From Entonaema liquescens (lineage: Eukaryota > Ascomycota > Sordariomycetes > Xylariales > Xylariaceae): 64,000 nt of DNA. Numbering within the stretch: the first letter of the stretch is position 1; each line of letters begins with the position of its first letter. The DNA is taken from positions 3,658,001-3,722,000 of the forward strand of contig CADCSX010000003.1 in the NCBI GenBank assembly GCA_902805475.1. The letters are read 5' to 3'. Shown here piece after piece: positions 1 to 13,455 of the stretch. The notes under the pieces were generated by a model. The model made no database searches. It saw only the letters and a list, made by a program, of their open reading frames with translations, and was not told where the DNA came from. The position numbers were made by a program, and so were the translations under genes.

Positions 1-200
1 ATTAAAAAAAGTAATACTAGTTCGGCAATGGGGGGCGTATTAAATTGGTAATAACCACACCATTTTGTATGGGAGCGCCACACCCGCGAAAATCGTACAA
101 GTACTACATGTATCTCTATACAAATTTACTAGTGCGCGACCGTACTTCCCATGCCCACCCCGCCAGATCTCTTAATTTATCAAATTACCTTATTTAATTT
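1..200. other. Normal-composition flank outside the AT-rich block
   Basis: This is the only stretch of ordinary base composition in the window. It has runs of G, several GCGC/CCGC motifs and frequent CA and TG dinucleotides, all nearly absent downstream. I see no convincing reading frame or RNA gene in it. It probably represents the edge of unmutated sequence next to a RIP-mutated repeat block, although it could also be a short unmutated island. Confidence 0.7.
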
Positions 201-204
201 ACCA

Positions 205-257
205 AACCAACCACTTAATCAATCAATCAATTAATCAATTAATTAATTAATTAATAA
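205..257. repeat. Degenerate TTAA/TCAA tetranucleotide tract at the composition boundary
   Basis: Repeats of AATC/AATT units pass progressively into ATTA units. The tract lies exactly where normal composition changes to AT-saturated sequence. CAAT units appear on the left and TAAT units on the right, the direction expected if C-to-T mutation spread into a (TCAA)n microsatellite from the right. Confidence 0.7.
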
Positions 258-878
258 ATTATTCGATTAAAAAAAATCTCGTATTTATTTTAAAATACGC
301 GTTTACAACCGTATCGTTTTTAATTAAATTAACGATTTTAAAAAATTAAAATTTTATAAAAATATTACCAAGTAAATAATAAAAAATTTAATTAATAAAA
401 AAGCGTATATAGTAAAAAATTACGAAAAATAAAATTTATTAAAAATTATAAATAAATATTAATAAATTTATATACGTAAAAAAGTATTTATTAATATAAA
501 GTTATTATAATTATTATTAATTTAATACGTTTTTTATTATCGAATTAATGTTGTTTATTAAAAAAAAAAAAAAAAAAAAATTTTAAAATAATTAAAAAAT
601 CGAAAACGAAAAAAACATTATTAAAATTAATTAATTACAATATTAAATTAAAATAAAAACGTTTTAATTTTTCAATTAATAAAAACAATTATTTAAAAAA
701 TTAAAAAAATTAATAAATATATAAAAAAACAATTATATTAATATTCGAAAAAATTAAATATATTAAAAAAATAAAATTTATAAATATAAATAAATTAAAA
801 ATAATTAAAACCATCATAAAAATATATTATTATAATTTATTAAATTTAATTATTAATATATAAAAAAATATAAAAATT
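258..878. other. RIP-saturated gap; right half is an arm of an inverted repeat
   Basis: There is no gene here. Cytosines survive mostly as CpG. A 20-base A run lies near 560-580. The part from about 560 to 870 is the reverse complement, with many transitions, of about 5341-5630, so it belongs to the repeat complex around the first element. What precedes 560 is unrecognised. Confidence 0.55.
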
Positions 879-1048
879 AAAAAAATCCGATAATTATATT
901 AATTAATTATAAAATTAAATTATATAATATAAATTATAAAAACTTCCATAATAATATAATAACTTATATATTAATATAAAATTAAATTAATTTTAAAATA
1001 CATATAAAATTTTTTTTATAAAACTTATAAACAATTATATTTTTATAT
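879..1048 (+). repeat. Repeat S, copy 1
   Basis: This ~170 bp sequence starts with an AATCCGATAATTATATT-like motif. It recurs at 6542-6712 in the same orientation and at 11296-11460 in reverse. It marks the outer end of the left arm. Confidence 0.75.
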
Positions 1049-4000
1049 ATTTTTTTAATTAAAATCATAAAATTATTTTTAATTTTCCATTTTTAATATA
1101 TATAAATTTATAATATTTTCTTTTATTTAATAATTTTATAAAACCATTTATTAAATTTTTTTTACCATTAATTCTCTTTATTATAACGTAGTTGTTTTTA
1201 ATTTTTTATTTTATATAATAATAATTTTTTTTTATATATATTTTTTTAACAATTTACTACTGTTTCTTTTATCTGTATAATTGTTATAATATTATTATAT
1301 AATAATATAATTAATTTTAAAAATATAAATTTTAATTTTTTTAAAAAATTACATATTTATATTATATTTATTACCGTTAAAATTAACATAATATATTTAA
1401 CTTTTTTTAAACTTTTTATAATAATTAATTATAATTTAAATAATTATAATATAAACGTATTAATTAAAAAAAATATATATTTAATTATAAATTTACTAAT
1501 AATTAAGTTTAAAACGTAGTTATTATTAATTACGCCGTATAATTTTAATTTATTATAAATATAATATAAATAATTTTTATCGAATATTTAATATTATATA
1601 TATTTTTTTATTAAATTTTTTAAATATTTTATTGTTTTTTTAATTTTTATAAAATATTTGGAAAAAAAATTATTTATAAAATAAATTTATATAAACGTTA
1701 TAAAATTAATATCGGATTTTATAACGTATGTAAAAAAATTAATTTTATTAATAAATAAAATATATTCGAATATCTTAATAATATCGGTTTATTATTTGTT
1801 AAAATCTTTTAATAATAAATTTTTTTATTTTTTTAAATTAAATAAAATTAAAATTAATTTATTTTTATTAAATATTATAAATTATAAAACTTTTTTAATA
1901 TATTATTATTAATTAAAACATATATTTTTAATAAATAATAATTATATAATTTATATTTCGAAATATTAATTAATGTTTTTAAAATTTGTAATAAATACGT
2001 TTTTATAAAATTACCGGGTTAAATCCTTTAATTGTTTAAAATTTAAATTAAATATAATAAAATTATCAATGTAAAAAACTATTAAATTTCTTATTTTGTC
2101 ATTTAAATAAATAATATTGTTAATTATAAATAATTTATATTTTAATTTTTTAAATATATAATATATTTTTTTTACTACGTAATTCCGAATTATTTTAATT
2201 TATATAATAAATTTATTAATTAAATAATTACCTTTTTAAAATATTTATATAATTTTTTTTTTTTAAATATTTATTAAAATATTTTTTTAATAATAAAAAA
2301 AAAATATAAAGATATTTTTTTACAAATTTTTATTAAAGTAAATAACTATAAAATCAATTTATAATATATAAAATTTTAAATTAATAATTAACGTTATTAA
2401 AATATGTTATAAAGTAATTTTAATTATTATAATTATTATTTTATTATAATTAATATCTTTTTATTACATAAATCTTTAAGTGTAAATATATATTTTAAAC
2501 TTATTTAAAAATTTTATTAATAAAAACTTTTTTTTTAATATTTATTTAAAATTTATTTAATAATTGTAAAAGGTTTTTTTTAATTAAATAAATTTAAACG
2601 TACTTTATTTAAAAATTTCTTATATTTTTATAAAAATAGTTTTAAATTATTATTTTTACTTGTTTTTTATTATTAATTTTTTTAACCTAAATTTGTTTAC
2701 GTTAATTTAAAATAATTTATTTGTATATATAAAATAAGTTAAATACTTTTAATTTAAATTATTTATTTATATTAGTTTTAAATTTTATAATAAATCATTT
2801 ACAATTTACGTATTAAAATAAATAATAATTTTTATATCGTTATTATTTAATATACTTTTTTTATTAAAAACCATCGTAAAAAAGTTATTTATTTTATTTA
2901 ATATTTTGTAAATGTATAATTTAAGCATAAATTTCTTAAATTTTTTATATTTATATTTAATTTAATTTAATTTATTATTTATTATATTTTTGTTAATGAT
3001 ATTATTATTTTTATTTTTTACATTTATTTTCAATATTTTTACAATTTTTTTATATTAAAAATGTTTTTATATATGATTTAATAATAATTTTATAACGTTT
3101 TTTAAATTTAAAATTATATTATTATTTCTAATATATTTGTAAAAAATAATATATAATATTATGAAAAATTTCTTTTTTTTAATTAATTATATTATAAAAT
3201 TATATTATTTAATATATTTTAAAAAAATAACTTTAACGTTTTTAACGTTTAGTTTTTTAATTGTTATAATTTAATAATTTAAATTAATATAAGTTATGTA
3301 ATAATTTTTAAATATTCGAAGATAAATATTGTTAAATTTATAATTTTTTTTAAGTTTTAAGTTTATTTTATAATTTTTTATAAATATAATATTTTCTTTT
3401 ATTAATATGTTTATTTTATTTAAAATATAAATTATTATTTTAAATATATAATTTTAAAAATAAATAAGTATTTTTATTTTAATATATACGATATATATTT
3501 TATTTTGTAAAAAACGTATGTTTTTTTTTATTATATTATTTTAATATTAATTATAAAGTGATAATTATATTAAATTAACGTTTTTATTATAATAAAAAAT
3601 TTTTAATTAATTTATTTTAAATTTTTATTTATTATTGATTTATAAAGTTTTAATTTATTTTTATAAGTTATTATTTTAATTAAGTAAAATTTAAAATATT
3701 TTATATAATTAGGTTAAATACTTTGTTAAAATTATAGTTACTTTGTTTTTGGTTTTATATATTATAAATTATTACCATGAGTTTTTATTATTTATAATTA
3801 TTATAAAATATTTATTTTTTTTAATTGAAATAAATTATAATATTTTTAAATTATATTATGTTATTTTTCCCGGGTATGAAACTTGTTTTTGGGATTTTTT
3901 TAAATATATATTCGTAATTTTTATTTAATTGTAAATAAAATAAAGTAAGTTTTTAATTATTTTTTTATTAATATTTATATTTATAAATTTGTTAATAATT

Positions 4001-5340
4001 TATTTTAATTTATTTATATTAAAATAATATAATCTTCGGTATTATAAAATTAATTTATTTTTTATTTTATTAATAAATTTTAATAATGTTTTAAATATAT
4101 TTAATATTTTTAAATAATTTTAATTATTAATATTTATATTTTTCTTTAATATATATTTTTATTATTAAAACGGTATAAATTTTAATTTTAATTTATTATA
4201 TTATTATAAATAAAATTTTTATTTATGGATATTTATAATTATAAAAATTATTTTATTAACGTTATATACGTAATAATTATTTATTTAATTATTTATTTAA
4301 TATAAAAGTTTTTTTAAAAAAGTTTTAATAAAAAAGTTTTAAATTAAAAAAGTATATTTTAACGTTATTATTATGGCGTTTTTGTTTAATTTTTATAATA
4401 AATATTTTATTATCCTTATTTTTGTTATTAATATAAATCCGTTTCCAATATTTACAACGTAATTTTTATTTAAAATATTAATTATTATACTTTCTTCGAA
4501 ATTATTTTCGATATTTATAATATATACATTTACATTTATATTTAAAAGAATTTTTTTAATACGTATAATATAATAATAATTTATTTTAATAATGTTTCCG
4601 AACGTATAAAAAAGTTTTAATTTAAAGTTTTTTAAAATTTAAAGTTTATAATTTAAATTTTATTAAAAACATTTTTTATTATATAATTTAATAATTATTA
4701 TTATAACTTTTTTATTTATTATTATTGTGAAAATATTATTATTTATATTTATATATTAACTTAATTTTATTAATAATTATAATATATAATTTACTTAATA
4801 ATTATGGTTATAATTTTAGTTTTCGGTTTTTTTATTTTTTAAATAATCTTTTTTATAATAATTACATTTATCGTATTTAAAATATAATAAGCTTTTTTTT
4901 TTATCCTAATCCAATTTGTTTTTTAAATACTTTAGTTTTATAAGTTTATTTTTTATATTTTTACAAGTATTATAAGTTAAATTACCGGTTTTTTAACTAA
5001 ATTTCTTATGTTAAAACTTGTTAATAAAATCATTAATAATTTTTATAAAAGTTTATTTATGAAATTAAATAATTTTTTACGTAATTTTTACTTAATTTTT
5101 AATTTTTTTATTATAATTAATTAAGAATATAATGATTTATTATTTATTATTAAACTTCATTTTTAATTTTTATATAATTTATACGGCTTATTATTATTTA
5201 AAATTATATTAAATAAAGTTTTTATTATCGTATTTTTTACTTAAAAGTTTATTTTAAAGTTTTTTTTAATAAATTTTACTTATTAAAATATATATGTAAT
5301 TAAACATTTATAATATTTTTATATTTTTTTACATGTTAGT
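879..5340 (+). mobile_element. Unclassified RIP-mutated transposon, left arm of inverted repeat
   Basis: The segment matches the reverse complement of about 6715-11460 over its whole length. For example, about 4369-4390 pairs with 7615-7636, and 1050-1310 pairs with 11040-11300. It begins with the ~170 bp repeat S and lacks S at its inner end, where sequence homologous to about 560-870 follows in reverse. No domain could be read: all frames carry dense TAA/TAG, and the longest apparent frame (3743-3928) is a low-complexity artefact. The paired S repeats on the sister copy suggest a DNA transposon with long terminal inverted repeats, but a retroelement is not excluded. The area near 2845 is an empty site for the MITE in the right arm. 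Confidence 0.6.
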
Positions 5341-6541
5341 AATTAAATTTAACGGATTATAATAATACGTTTTTATAATAATTTTAACCATTTTTAATTT
5401 ATTTATATTTATAAATTTTATCTTTTTAACGTATTTAATTTTTTTAAACGTTAATATAATTATTTTTTTATATATTTATTAATTTTTTTAATTTTTCAAA
5501 TAATTATTTTTATTAATTAAAAAATTAAAACGTTTTCATTTTAATTTAATATTACAATTAATTAGTTTTAATAATACTTTTTTTATTTTCAATTTTTTAA
5601 TTATTTTAAACTTTTTTTTTTGTTTTTTTTAATTATGGAAAATATTTAAATCACTATTTAACTTTAAATTATTATTTAATAAATTTAATAAATTTAATAA
5701 ATTTAATAATTTTAATAATTCTAATAATAATCTTAACTTTATACGTTTCATATATTTTAAAAATTTAATTAACTTTAATAAATTTAATAATTTTAAATTT
5801 AATAAATTTAATAATTTATTATTGGATTTATTGTTTATTAATTACTTGTTAAAAATAACTTTAAATGTTTTATCTTTTAATTTTTTAAAACGTTTTTTTT
5901 ATTTATCGTTAAAATTATTTTTTTTTTAACTATTAATTAAATTTTACTTTTAAACATTAACTTTTAAATTTTTCGTAAATTAAAAAATTAAAATAAATTT
6001 AAAACAACTATATTTAATAAAATTTCCGAAAATTATTTTGATTATACATTTAAAATTAATTTATTATTAAAGGTTTAAGCAAACGTTAACGTTAAATTAA
6101 TTTTTTAAACGTTTATTATATATTTTTTATTTTTTAAACGTTTTATAATTAATTTTATAATGGTTAAAATTTATATTATCGTAATTTTTAATGCGTTTAT
6201 TTGGTTTTTTAAACTTTACGTTAAATTTACTTGTTTTTTTTTATTTATTTTTATTTTAATTATTTTTTAAATAAAATAATTTATTATTATTTTTTATTTA
6301 TTATTCGCTTTTTATAATCTTTATATTACCGTTTTTTGGTTATCAATTATATATTAATCGGATAAATTTATTAAATTAGTTATTTTTACTTTATTTTTAT
6401 AAGTTTTATATTTTTAAAATTTAATTATTAAAGTTTATATACTTTTGTTTAACGTATAAAATCTTCCGCTTTTAATTTTAAATTAATAATATTATTATAA
6501 TTTAATTTATTTTTTTATAATTAACGTAAAAATATTATTAT
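5341..6541. other. Spacer between the arms of the large inverted repeat
   Basis: About 5341-5630 is the reverse complement of about 560-870. About 5675-5830 is rich in degenerate AATTTAATAA units. The rest, to about 6540, keeps scattered CpG but shows no readable domain. It may be the remainder of an older element into which the arm copies were inserted or rearranged. Confidence 0.5.
5675..5830. repeat. Degenerate AATTTAATAA tandem repeat
   Basis: Units of 9-10 bp (AATTTAATA with small variants) recur with interruptions. Before C-to-T mutation this was probably a short-period tandem array. No coding sense can be assigned. Confidence 0.55.
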
Positions 6542-6712
6542 AAAAAAATCTAATAATTATATTAATTAATTATAAAATTAAATTATATAATATAAATTAT
6601 AAAAATTTTTATAATAATATAATAGCTTATATATTAACGTAAAATTAAATTAATTTTAAAATATATGCAAAGTTTTTTTTATAAAATTTATAAGCAATTA
6701 TATCTTTATAAA
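6542..6712 (+). repeat. Repeat S, copy 2 (inner TIR of right arm)
   Basis: It aligns base for base with 879-1048 apart from C/T and G/A differences. It directly precedes the start of arm homology at about 6715. Confidence 0.75.
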
Positions 6713-9178
6713 AATATTATAAATATTTAACCGCACATATATTTTAATAAATAAAACTTATTAAAAAAAACTTTAAAATAAATTTTTAAATAAAAAATAT
6801 AATAATAAAAATTTTATTTAATATAATTTTAAATAATAATAAATTATATAAATTATATAAAAATTAAAAATAAAAGTTAATAATAAATAATAAATCATTA
6901 TATTTTTAATTAATTATAATAAAAAAATTAAAAATTAAATAAAAATTACATAAAAAATTATCCGATTTTACAAATAAATTTTCACGGAAATCATTAACAA
7001 TTTTATTAATAAATTTTAATATAAAAGATTTAATTAAAAAATTAATAATTTGGCTTATAATACCCGTAAAAATATAAAAAATAAATTTATAAAACCGAAA
7101 CATTTAAAAAATAAACCGGATTAAAATAAAAAAAAAAACTTATTATATTTTAAATATAATAAATATAATTACCGTAAAAGAAATTATTTAAAAAATAAAA
7201 AAACCAAAAACTAAAACTATAATTATAATTATTAATAAAATTAAATTAATATATAAATATAAATAATAATATTTTTATAATAATAATAAATAAAAAAATT
7301 ATAATAATAATTATTAAATTATATAATAAAAAATACTTTTAATAAAACTTAAACTATAAATTTTAAACTTTAAAAAACTTTAAACGAAAATCTTTTTACA
7401 CGTTTAAAAACATCATTAATATAAATTATTATTATATTATATATATCGGAAAAATTTTCTTAAATATAAACGTAAATATATATATTATAAATACCGAAAA
7501 TAATTTTAAAAAAAATACGGTAATTAATATTTTAAATAAAAATTACATTGTAAATACCGGAAATAAACTTATATTAATAACGAAAATAAAAATAATAAAA
7601 TATTTATTATAAAAATTAAATAAAAACATTATAATAATAATATTAAAATATATTTTTTTAATTTAAAGTTTTTTTATTAAAATTTTTTTAAAAAAGTTTT
7701 TATATTAAATAAATAATTAAATAAATAATTATTACGTATATAACATTAATAAAATAGTTTTTATAATTATAAATATTTATAAATAAAAATTTTATTTATA
7801 ATAATATAATAAATTAAAACCGAAATTTATACCGTTTTAATAATAAAAATATATATTAAAAAAAATATAAATATTAATAATTAAAATTATTTAAAAATAT
7901 TAAATATATTTAAAACGTTATTAAAACTTATTAATAAAATAAAAAATAAATTAATTTTAAAATATTAAAAATTATATTATTTTAATATAAATAAATTAAA
8001 ATAAATTATTAATAAATTTATAAATATAAATGTTAATAAAAAAATAATTAAAAATTTATTTTATTTTATTTATAATAAAACGAAAATGACGAAAATATTT
8101 TTAAAAAATTTTTAAAAATAAATTTTATATTCGGGAAAAATAATATAATATAATTTAAAAATATTATAATCCGTTTTAATTAAAAAAATAAATATTTTAT
8201 AATAATTATAAATAATGAAAATTTATAATAATAATTTATGATATATAAAATTAAAAATAAAATAATTGTAATTTTAATAAAATATTTAATTTAATTATAT
8301 AAAATATTTTAAATTTTATTTAATTAAAATAATAATTTATAAAAGTAAATTAAAATTTTACGAATTAATAATAAATAAAAATTTTAAATAAATTAATTAG
8401 AAGTTTTTTATTATGATAAAAATATTAATTTAATATAATTGTTGTTTTATAATTAATATTAAAATAGTGTAATAAAAAAAATATATATTTTTTATAAAAT
8501 AAAATATATATTATATATATTAAGATAAAAATATTTATTTATTTTTAAAATTATATATTTAAAGTAATCATTTACGTTTTAAATAAAATAAATATATTAA
8601 TAAAAAAAATATTATATTTATAAAAAATTATAAAATAAGTTTAAAATTTAAAAAAAAATTATAAATTTAATAAGATTTATTTTTAAATATTTAAAAATTA
8701 TTATATAATTTATATTAATTTAAATTATTAAGTTATAATAATTAAAAAATTAAATGTTAAAAACGTTAAAATTATTTTTTTAAAATATGTTAAATAATAT
8801 AATTTTATAATATAATTAATTAAAACAAAAAAAGTTTTATAATATTATATATTGTTTTTTACGAGTATATTAAAAATAACGATATAATTTTAAACTTAAA
8901 AAACATTATAAAATTATTATTAAATTATATATAAAAATATTTTTAATATAAGAAAATTGTAAAAATGTTGAAAATAAATGTAAAAAATAAAAATTATAAT
9001 ATTATTAATAAAAATGTAATAAATAATAAATTAAATTAAATTAAATATAAACATAAAAAATTTAAAAAATTTATATTTAAATTGTATATTTGCGAAATAT
9101 TAAATAAAATAAATAGTTTTTTTATAATAGTTTTTAATTAAAAAAATATATTAAATAATAACGATATAAAAACTGTTA

Positions 9179-9506
9179 AAAAAAATTAAAGTTAATTTAT
9201 TTTATCTTATTATTAACTTAAATAACTCACTTACATAACTTGTTTCTTAACCGGGAACCGGGCAAAATAAAAGCTTATTAACCGTTAAATATATAATAAT
9301 AATTTAACCATTGGCATTAAATAATTAAATATTATATAAACGGCTTTTCGGCTTTTAAAATAAATAAAGCTATTAATTTATAAAAAGTTTTTTTATGTTA
9401 AAATTATTCTATTAAAAATAATAAAAAACAAAGTTTCTTATAAATTATGTAAATAAGTTATTTAAATTAATAATAAAATAAAATAAATTAATTTTAATTT
9501 TTTTTA
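9179..9506. mobile_element. 328 bp MITE with ~65 bp terminal inverted repeats
   Basis: The left end (from 9179) and the reverse complement of the right end (to 9506) share about 65 bp beginning with an A run followed by ATTAAARTTAATTTATTTTAT. The flanks 9166-9178 and 9507-9519 are the same 13 bp (ATAAAAACYGTTA, one C/T difference), of which about 11 is the likely target-site duplication. The corresponding place in the left arm (near 2845) is uninterrupted, confirming an insertion. The interior (9230-9360) holds a GC-bearing core with AACCGGG repeated twice and CGGCTTTT repeated twice, far less mutated than its surroundings. There is no coding capacity. The TSD length resembles Mutator-type elements, but its TIR differs from the 815 bp MITE family. 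Confidence 0.85.
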
Positions 9507-11295
9507 ATAAAAACCGTTATTTATTTAAATATATAAATTATAAATAATTTATTATAAAATTTAAAATTAATGTAAATAAATGATTTAAATTAATAATATT
9601 TAATTTATTTTATATATATAAATAAATTATTTTAAATTAATGCGAATAAATTTACGTTAAAAAAAACAATAATAAAAAATAAATAAAAATAATAATTTAA
9701 AATTATTTTTATAAAAATATAAGGAATTTTTAAATAAAATATGTTTAAATTTATTTAATTAAAATTTTTTTTTTAATTATTAAATAAATTTTAAATAAAT
9801 ATTAAAAAAAAAAGTTTTTATTAATAAAATTTTTAAATAAATTTAAAATATATATTTATATTTAAAAATTTACGTAATAAAAAAATATTAATTATAATAA
9901 AATAATAATTATAACGGTTAAAATTATTTTATAATATATTTTAATAACGTTAATTATTAATTTAAAATTTTATATATTATAAATTAATTTTATAATTGTT
10001 TATTTAAATAAAAATTTATAAAAAAATATTTTTATATTTTTTTTTTCGTTATTAAAAAAATATTTTAACAAATATTTTAAAAACAAAATTATACGAATAT
10101 TTTAAAAAAAACAATTATTTAATTAATAAATTTATTATATAAATTAAAACAATTTAAAATTACGTAATAAAAAAAATACATTATATATTTAAAAAATTAA
10201 AATATAAATTATTTATAATTAATAATATTATTTACGTAAATAATAAAATAAAAAATTTAATAATTTTTTACATTAATAATTTTATTATATTTAATTTAAA
10301 TTTTAAATAATTAAAAAATTTAACTTAATAATTTCGTAAAAACGTATTTATTACAAATTTTAAAAATATTAATTAATATTTTAAAATATAAATTATATAA
10401 TTATTATTTATTAAAAACATAAGTTTTAATTAATAATAATATATTGAAAAAATCTTATAATTTACAATATTTAATAAAAACAAATCGATTTTAACTTTAT
10501 TCAATTTAAAAAAATAAAAAAATCTATTATTAAAAAACTTTAATAAATAATAAATCAATATTACTAAAATATTTAAATATACTTCATTTATTAATAAAAT
10601 TAACTTTTTTACATACGTTACAAAATCCAATATTAATTTTATAACATTTATATAAACTCATTTTATAAATAATTTTTCTTTTAAATACTTTATAAAAATT
10701 AAAAAAATGATAAAATACTTAAAAAACTTAATAAAAAAATATATATAATATTAAACATTTAATAAAAACCATTGATATTATATTTATAATAAATTAAAAT
10801 TATATAACATAATTAATAATAATTATATTTTAAATTTAATTATTAATAAATTTACAACCAAATATATATTTTTTTAATTAACACATTTATATTATAATTA
10901 TTTAAATTATAATTAATTATTATAAAAAATTTAAAAAAAACCGAATATATTATATTAATTTTAATAATAATAAACGTAACGTAAATATACAATTTTTTAA
11001 AAAAGTTAAAATTTATATTTTTAAAATTAATTATATTATTATATAATAACATTATAACAATTACATAAACAAAAAAAACAACAATAAATCGTTAAAAAAA
11101 TATATAAAAAAAATTATTATTATATAAAATAAAAAATAAAAAATAATTATATTATAATAAAAAAAATCAATAAAAAAAAAACTTAATAAATAATTTTACA
11201 AAACCATTAAATAAAAAAAAATATTATAAATTTATATAAATATTAAAAATAAAAAATTAAAAATAATTTTATAATTTTAACCGAAAAAATATATA

Positions 11296-11460
11296 AAAAT
11301 ATAATTATTAATAAACCTTATAAAAAAAACTTTATATATATTTTAAAGTTAATTTAATTTTACGTTAATATATAAACCATTATATTATTATAAAAATCCT
11401 TATAACTTATATTACATAATTTAATTTTACAACCAATTAATATAATTATCGGATTCCCTT
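11296..11460 (-). repeat. Repeat S, copy 3 (outer TIR of right arm)
   Basis: It is the reverse complement of the other S copies and the least mutated of the three near its end. It keeps GGATTCCCTT at the terminus and an ACAACC block where the others have only T/A. Confidence 0.75.
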
Positions 11461-12691
11461 AATTAATTAATATTATTTAATTTATAATAATATAAATTAA
11501 TAAAATTAAAAAAATCATTACCGTAATAATTTAAAAAGTTTTATTATAATAATATATATAATATTAATATAACATTTTCCATTAAAATAATTAAATTATT
11601 TATAATAAATTATTAATTTATTTTATTTTATAATTTATTTAAATTTATATTTACATATAATAATTTACATTTATTATTATTAATATTTTTATTATTTATA
11701 ATATTAATTTTTTTTATAATATTATAATTAAAAAACTTTACATAAATATAAACTTAAATAATAAATAATAATTTAATTAAATAAAAAATATAAATAAATT
11801 ATAAAAATTATTAAATTATTTTTTTAATTAAATTATTATAATTTTTATTTAATATTTCAATTATATAACAATAAAATAAAAAATAATAAATTTTATAAAA
11901 ATAATATTTTAATAAAAAAATATTTAAACATTTTTTATTTTAATAAATTTCGAAATTATTAACAGAAATGCCTCGTATATTTAAACATTTAAAAAAACAT
12001 TAAACAAATATAAAAAACAATTTTAAAAATTTATAAATAATGAATTTCGCAATTATATTAAAATCATTATAATTAATATTAAAAATGATATTAATATAAT
12101 AAAATATTTATATAAATTAATATAATATTAACCACGTAAAATTTTTTATTAATTTTATATAAATAAATAATTTATTAACTTAAAATTTTAATAAATTAAA
12201 AAAAATTTAATAAAAATAATTTAATATATTAATATAAAAAATTTTAATTTATAATATTAAAAAAAACTTATTTATTTTAATATATAAAAGTTTATATATT
12301 TTTAAATATTAATACATTAATAATTAACGTTGTTTAACTTATAAACGCCCGTTTATATATTATATATATAAAATAAACTTTTTTTTTAATATTATTTTTA
12401 TTAAAAACTTTTTTTTTACATTTAATTCGTTTTATTTATTTTATAATTAATATTATTTTTTTTCAATATAATTTTTTTTTAAATATTAATTAAAATATAT
12501 AAAATTATAAAAAATATATAATAATTTTTAATTAATAAATATAATAATAATAATAATAATAATTATATTAATTATATTAATTGAAAATATTACCATAATA
12601 ATAAAAGAAATAAATATAATTTTAAATAAATAAAAAAATAAAAACATTATTATTAAATTTACAAAAAACAAAAAAATTAATTTACGAAATA
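11461..12691. other. Unassigned AT-rich gap
   Basis: No gene or known element is visible. C is kept more than G, as in the neighbouring arm. A short (ATA)n tract lies near 12540-12562, and isolated GC-bearing patches near 11965-11980 and 12345-12355. It ends at the first gypsy LTR. Confidence 0.5.
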
Positions 12692-12837
12692 TATAAAGTA
12701 ATCTTACAAAATAAAATTAAAATTAATTCTTTTCAAATTTAATAAATTAAAAATCGATTAAACTTTAATGAATAATTATATATTAAATTTTATATTAAAC
12801 TTTAATTTTATAAATATATGTTAAATTATGTTTAACA
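12692..12837 (-). repeat. Gypsy-A 3' LTR (146 bp)
   Basis: It aligns with five other copies of the same length and keeps TAACA at its right end. The left end reads TATAAAG where the least mutated copy has TGTAAGG. On its right comes T-rich sequence, the complement of the polypurine tract. Confidence 0.9.
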
Positions 12838-13319
12838 TTATTTTTTTTTAAAGTTTTTTAAATACGTTTTTATATTTTTTTAACATTTTAAATTATAACG
12901 TTTTTACTTAATATTTTTTACCGGAATTTTCGGTATTAACGTTTATTATTTAACTAATTTAACTATTTATTTTCTTTTTTTATTTTTATTTTCATTATTT
13001 AACAAATTTACCATATTTTTTAAAATATTTAATTAAATTACCATTTTAATTTTTAAAAATAAAATTTCTATTTAAAATATTTAAATTATTTTAATTTTAT
13101 TAATGTATTACTTTTTATAAATTATAAAATTATTAATTTAAATAATTAATTTTTTTTATATTTTTATTAAATTTATTATTATAATTATAATTAAAATAAA
13201 ATTTTAAATCAAAATAATATATAATTCCTTTAATTTAATTAATTAATTTAAACTTTTTACAATAAACTCATAATATCGAAATTTAAATTTAATTAAATAT
13301 TATTTCATTAACTGCTTAA

Positions 13320-13455
13320 AAAAAGTAAAGAAATATAATAAAAAAATAAAAAAACGTAAAGAAAAGAAAAAATATAATAAAAAACGAGGAAAACATAATA
13401 AAAAATGTAAAAAATATAATAAAAAAAATAAAAAATGCTATAAAGGAAAAAAAAA
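13320..13455 (-). repeat. ~20-22 bp tandem repeat in the gypsy 3' internal region
   Basis: Purine-rich units of the type AAAAAACGTAAAGAAAAG / AAAAAACGAGGAAAACATAAT repeat about six times. The same array occurs in Gypsy-B at about 24640-24775 and, reversed, in Gypsy-E at about 57965-58070. It lies near the 3' end of the element and may have encoded a low-complexity basic or serine-rich tail; this is inference. Confidence 0.65.

Larger units (their letters stand above)
6542..11460 (-). mobile_element. Unclassified RIP-mutated transposon, right arm, with S repeats at both ends
   Basis: This is the sister copy of the left arm in opposite orientation. It is bounded by S in direct orientation (6542-6712) and S in reverse (11296-11460), giving terminal inverted repeats of about 170 bp and a total of about 4.9 kb. 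Removing the 328 bp MITE leaves about 4.6 kb, similar to the left arm. Apparent minus-strand frames at 6906-7103, 10430-10630 and 10852-11052 are short, and I could not match any to a transposase or polymerase. Guanine is depleted more than cytosine here, so mutation was heavier on one strand. The long TIRs favour a class II element; the family is unknown. Confidence 0.6.

Noticed and set aside
3743..3928. 61-codon open frame in the left arm
   Set aside because: Low-complexity Phe/Ile/Tyr composition is what AT-saturated DNA gives by chance. There is no motif, and it is not preserved in the sister arm.
6906..7103. 65-codon minus-strand open frame (and similar frames at 10430-10630 and 10852-11052)
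   Set aside because: All are short, Ile/Asn/Lys/Phe-rich and without recognisable domains. They are probably fragments or chance frames in a mutated transposon.
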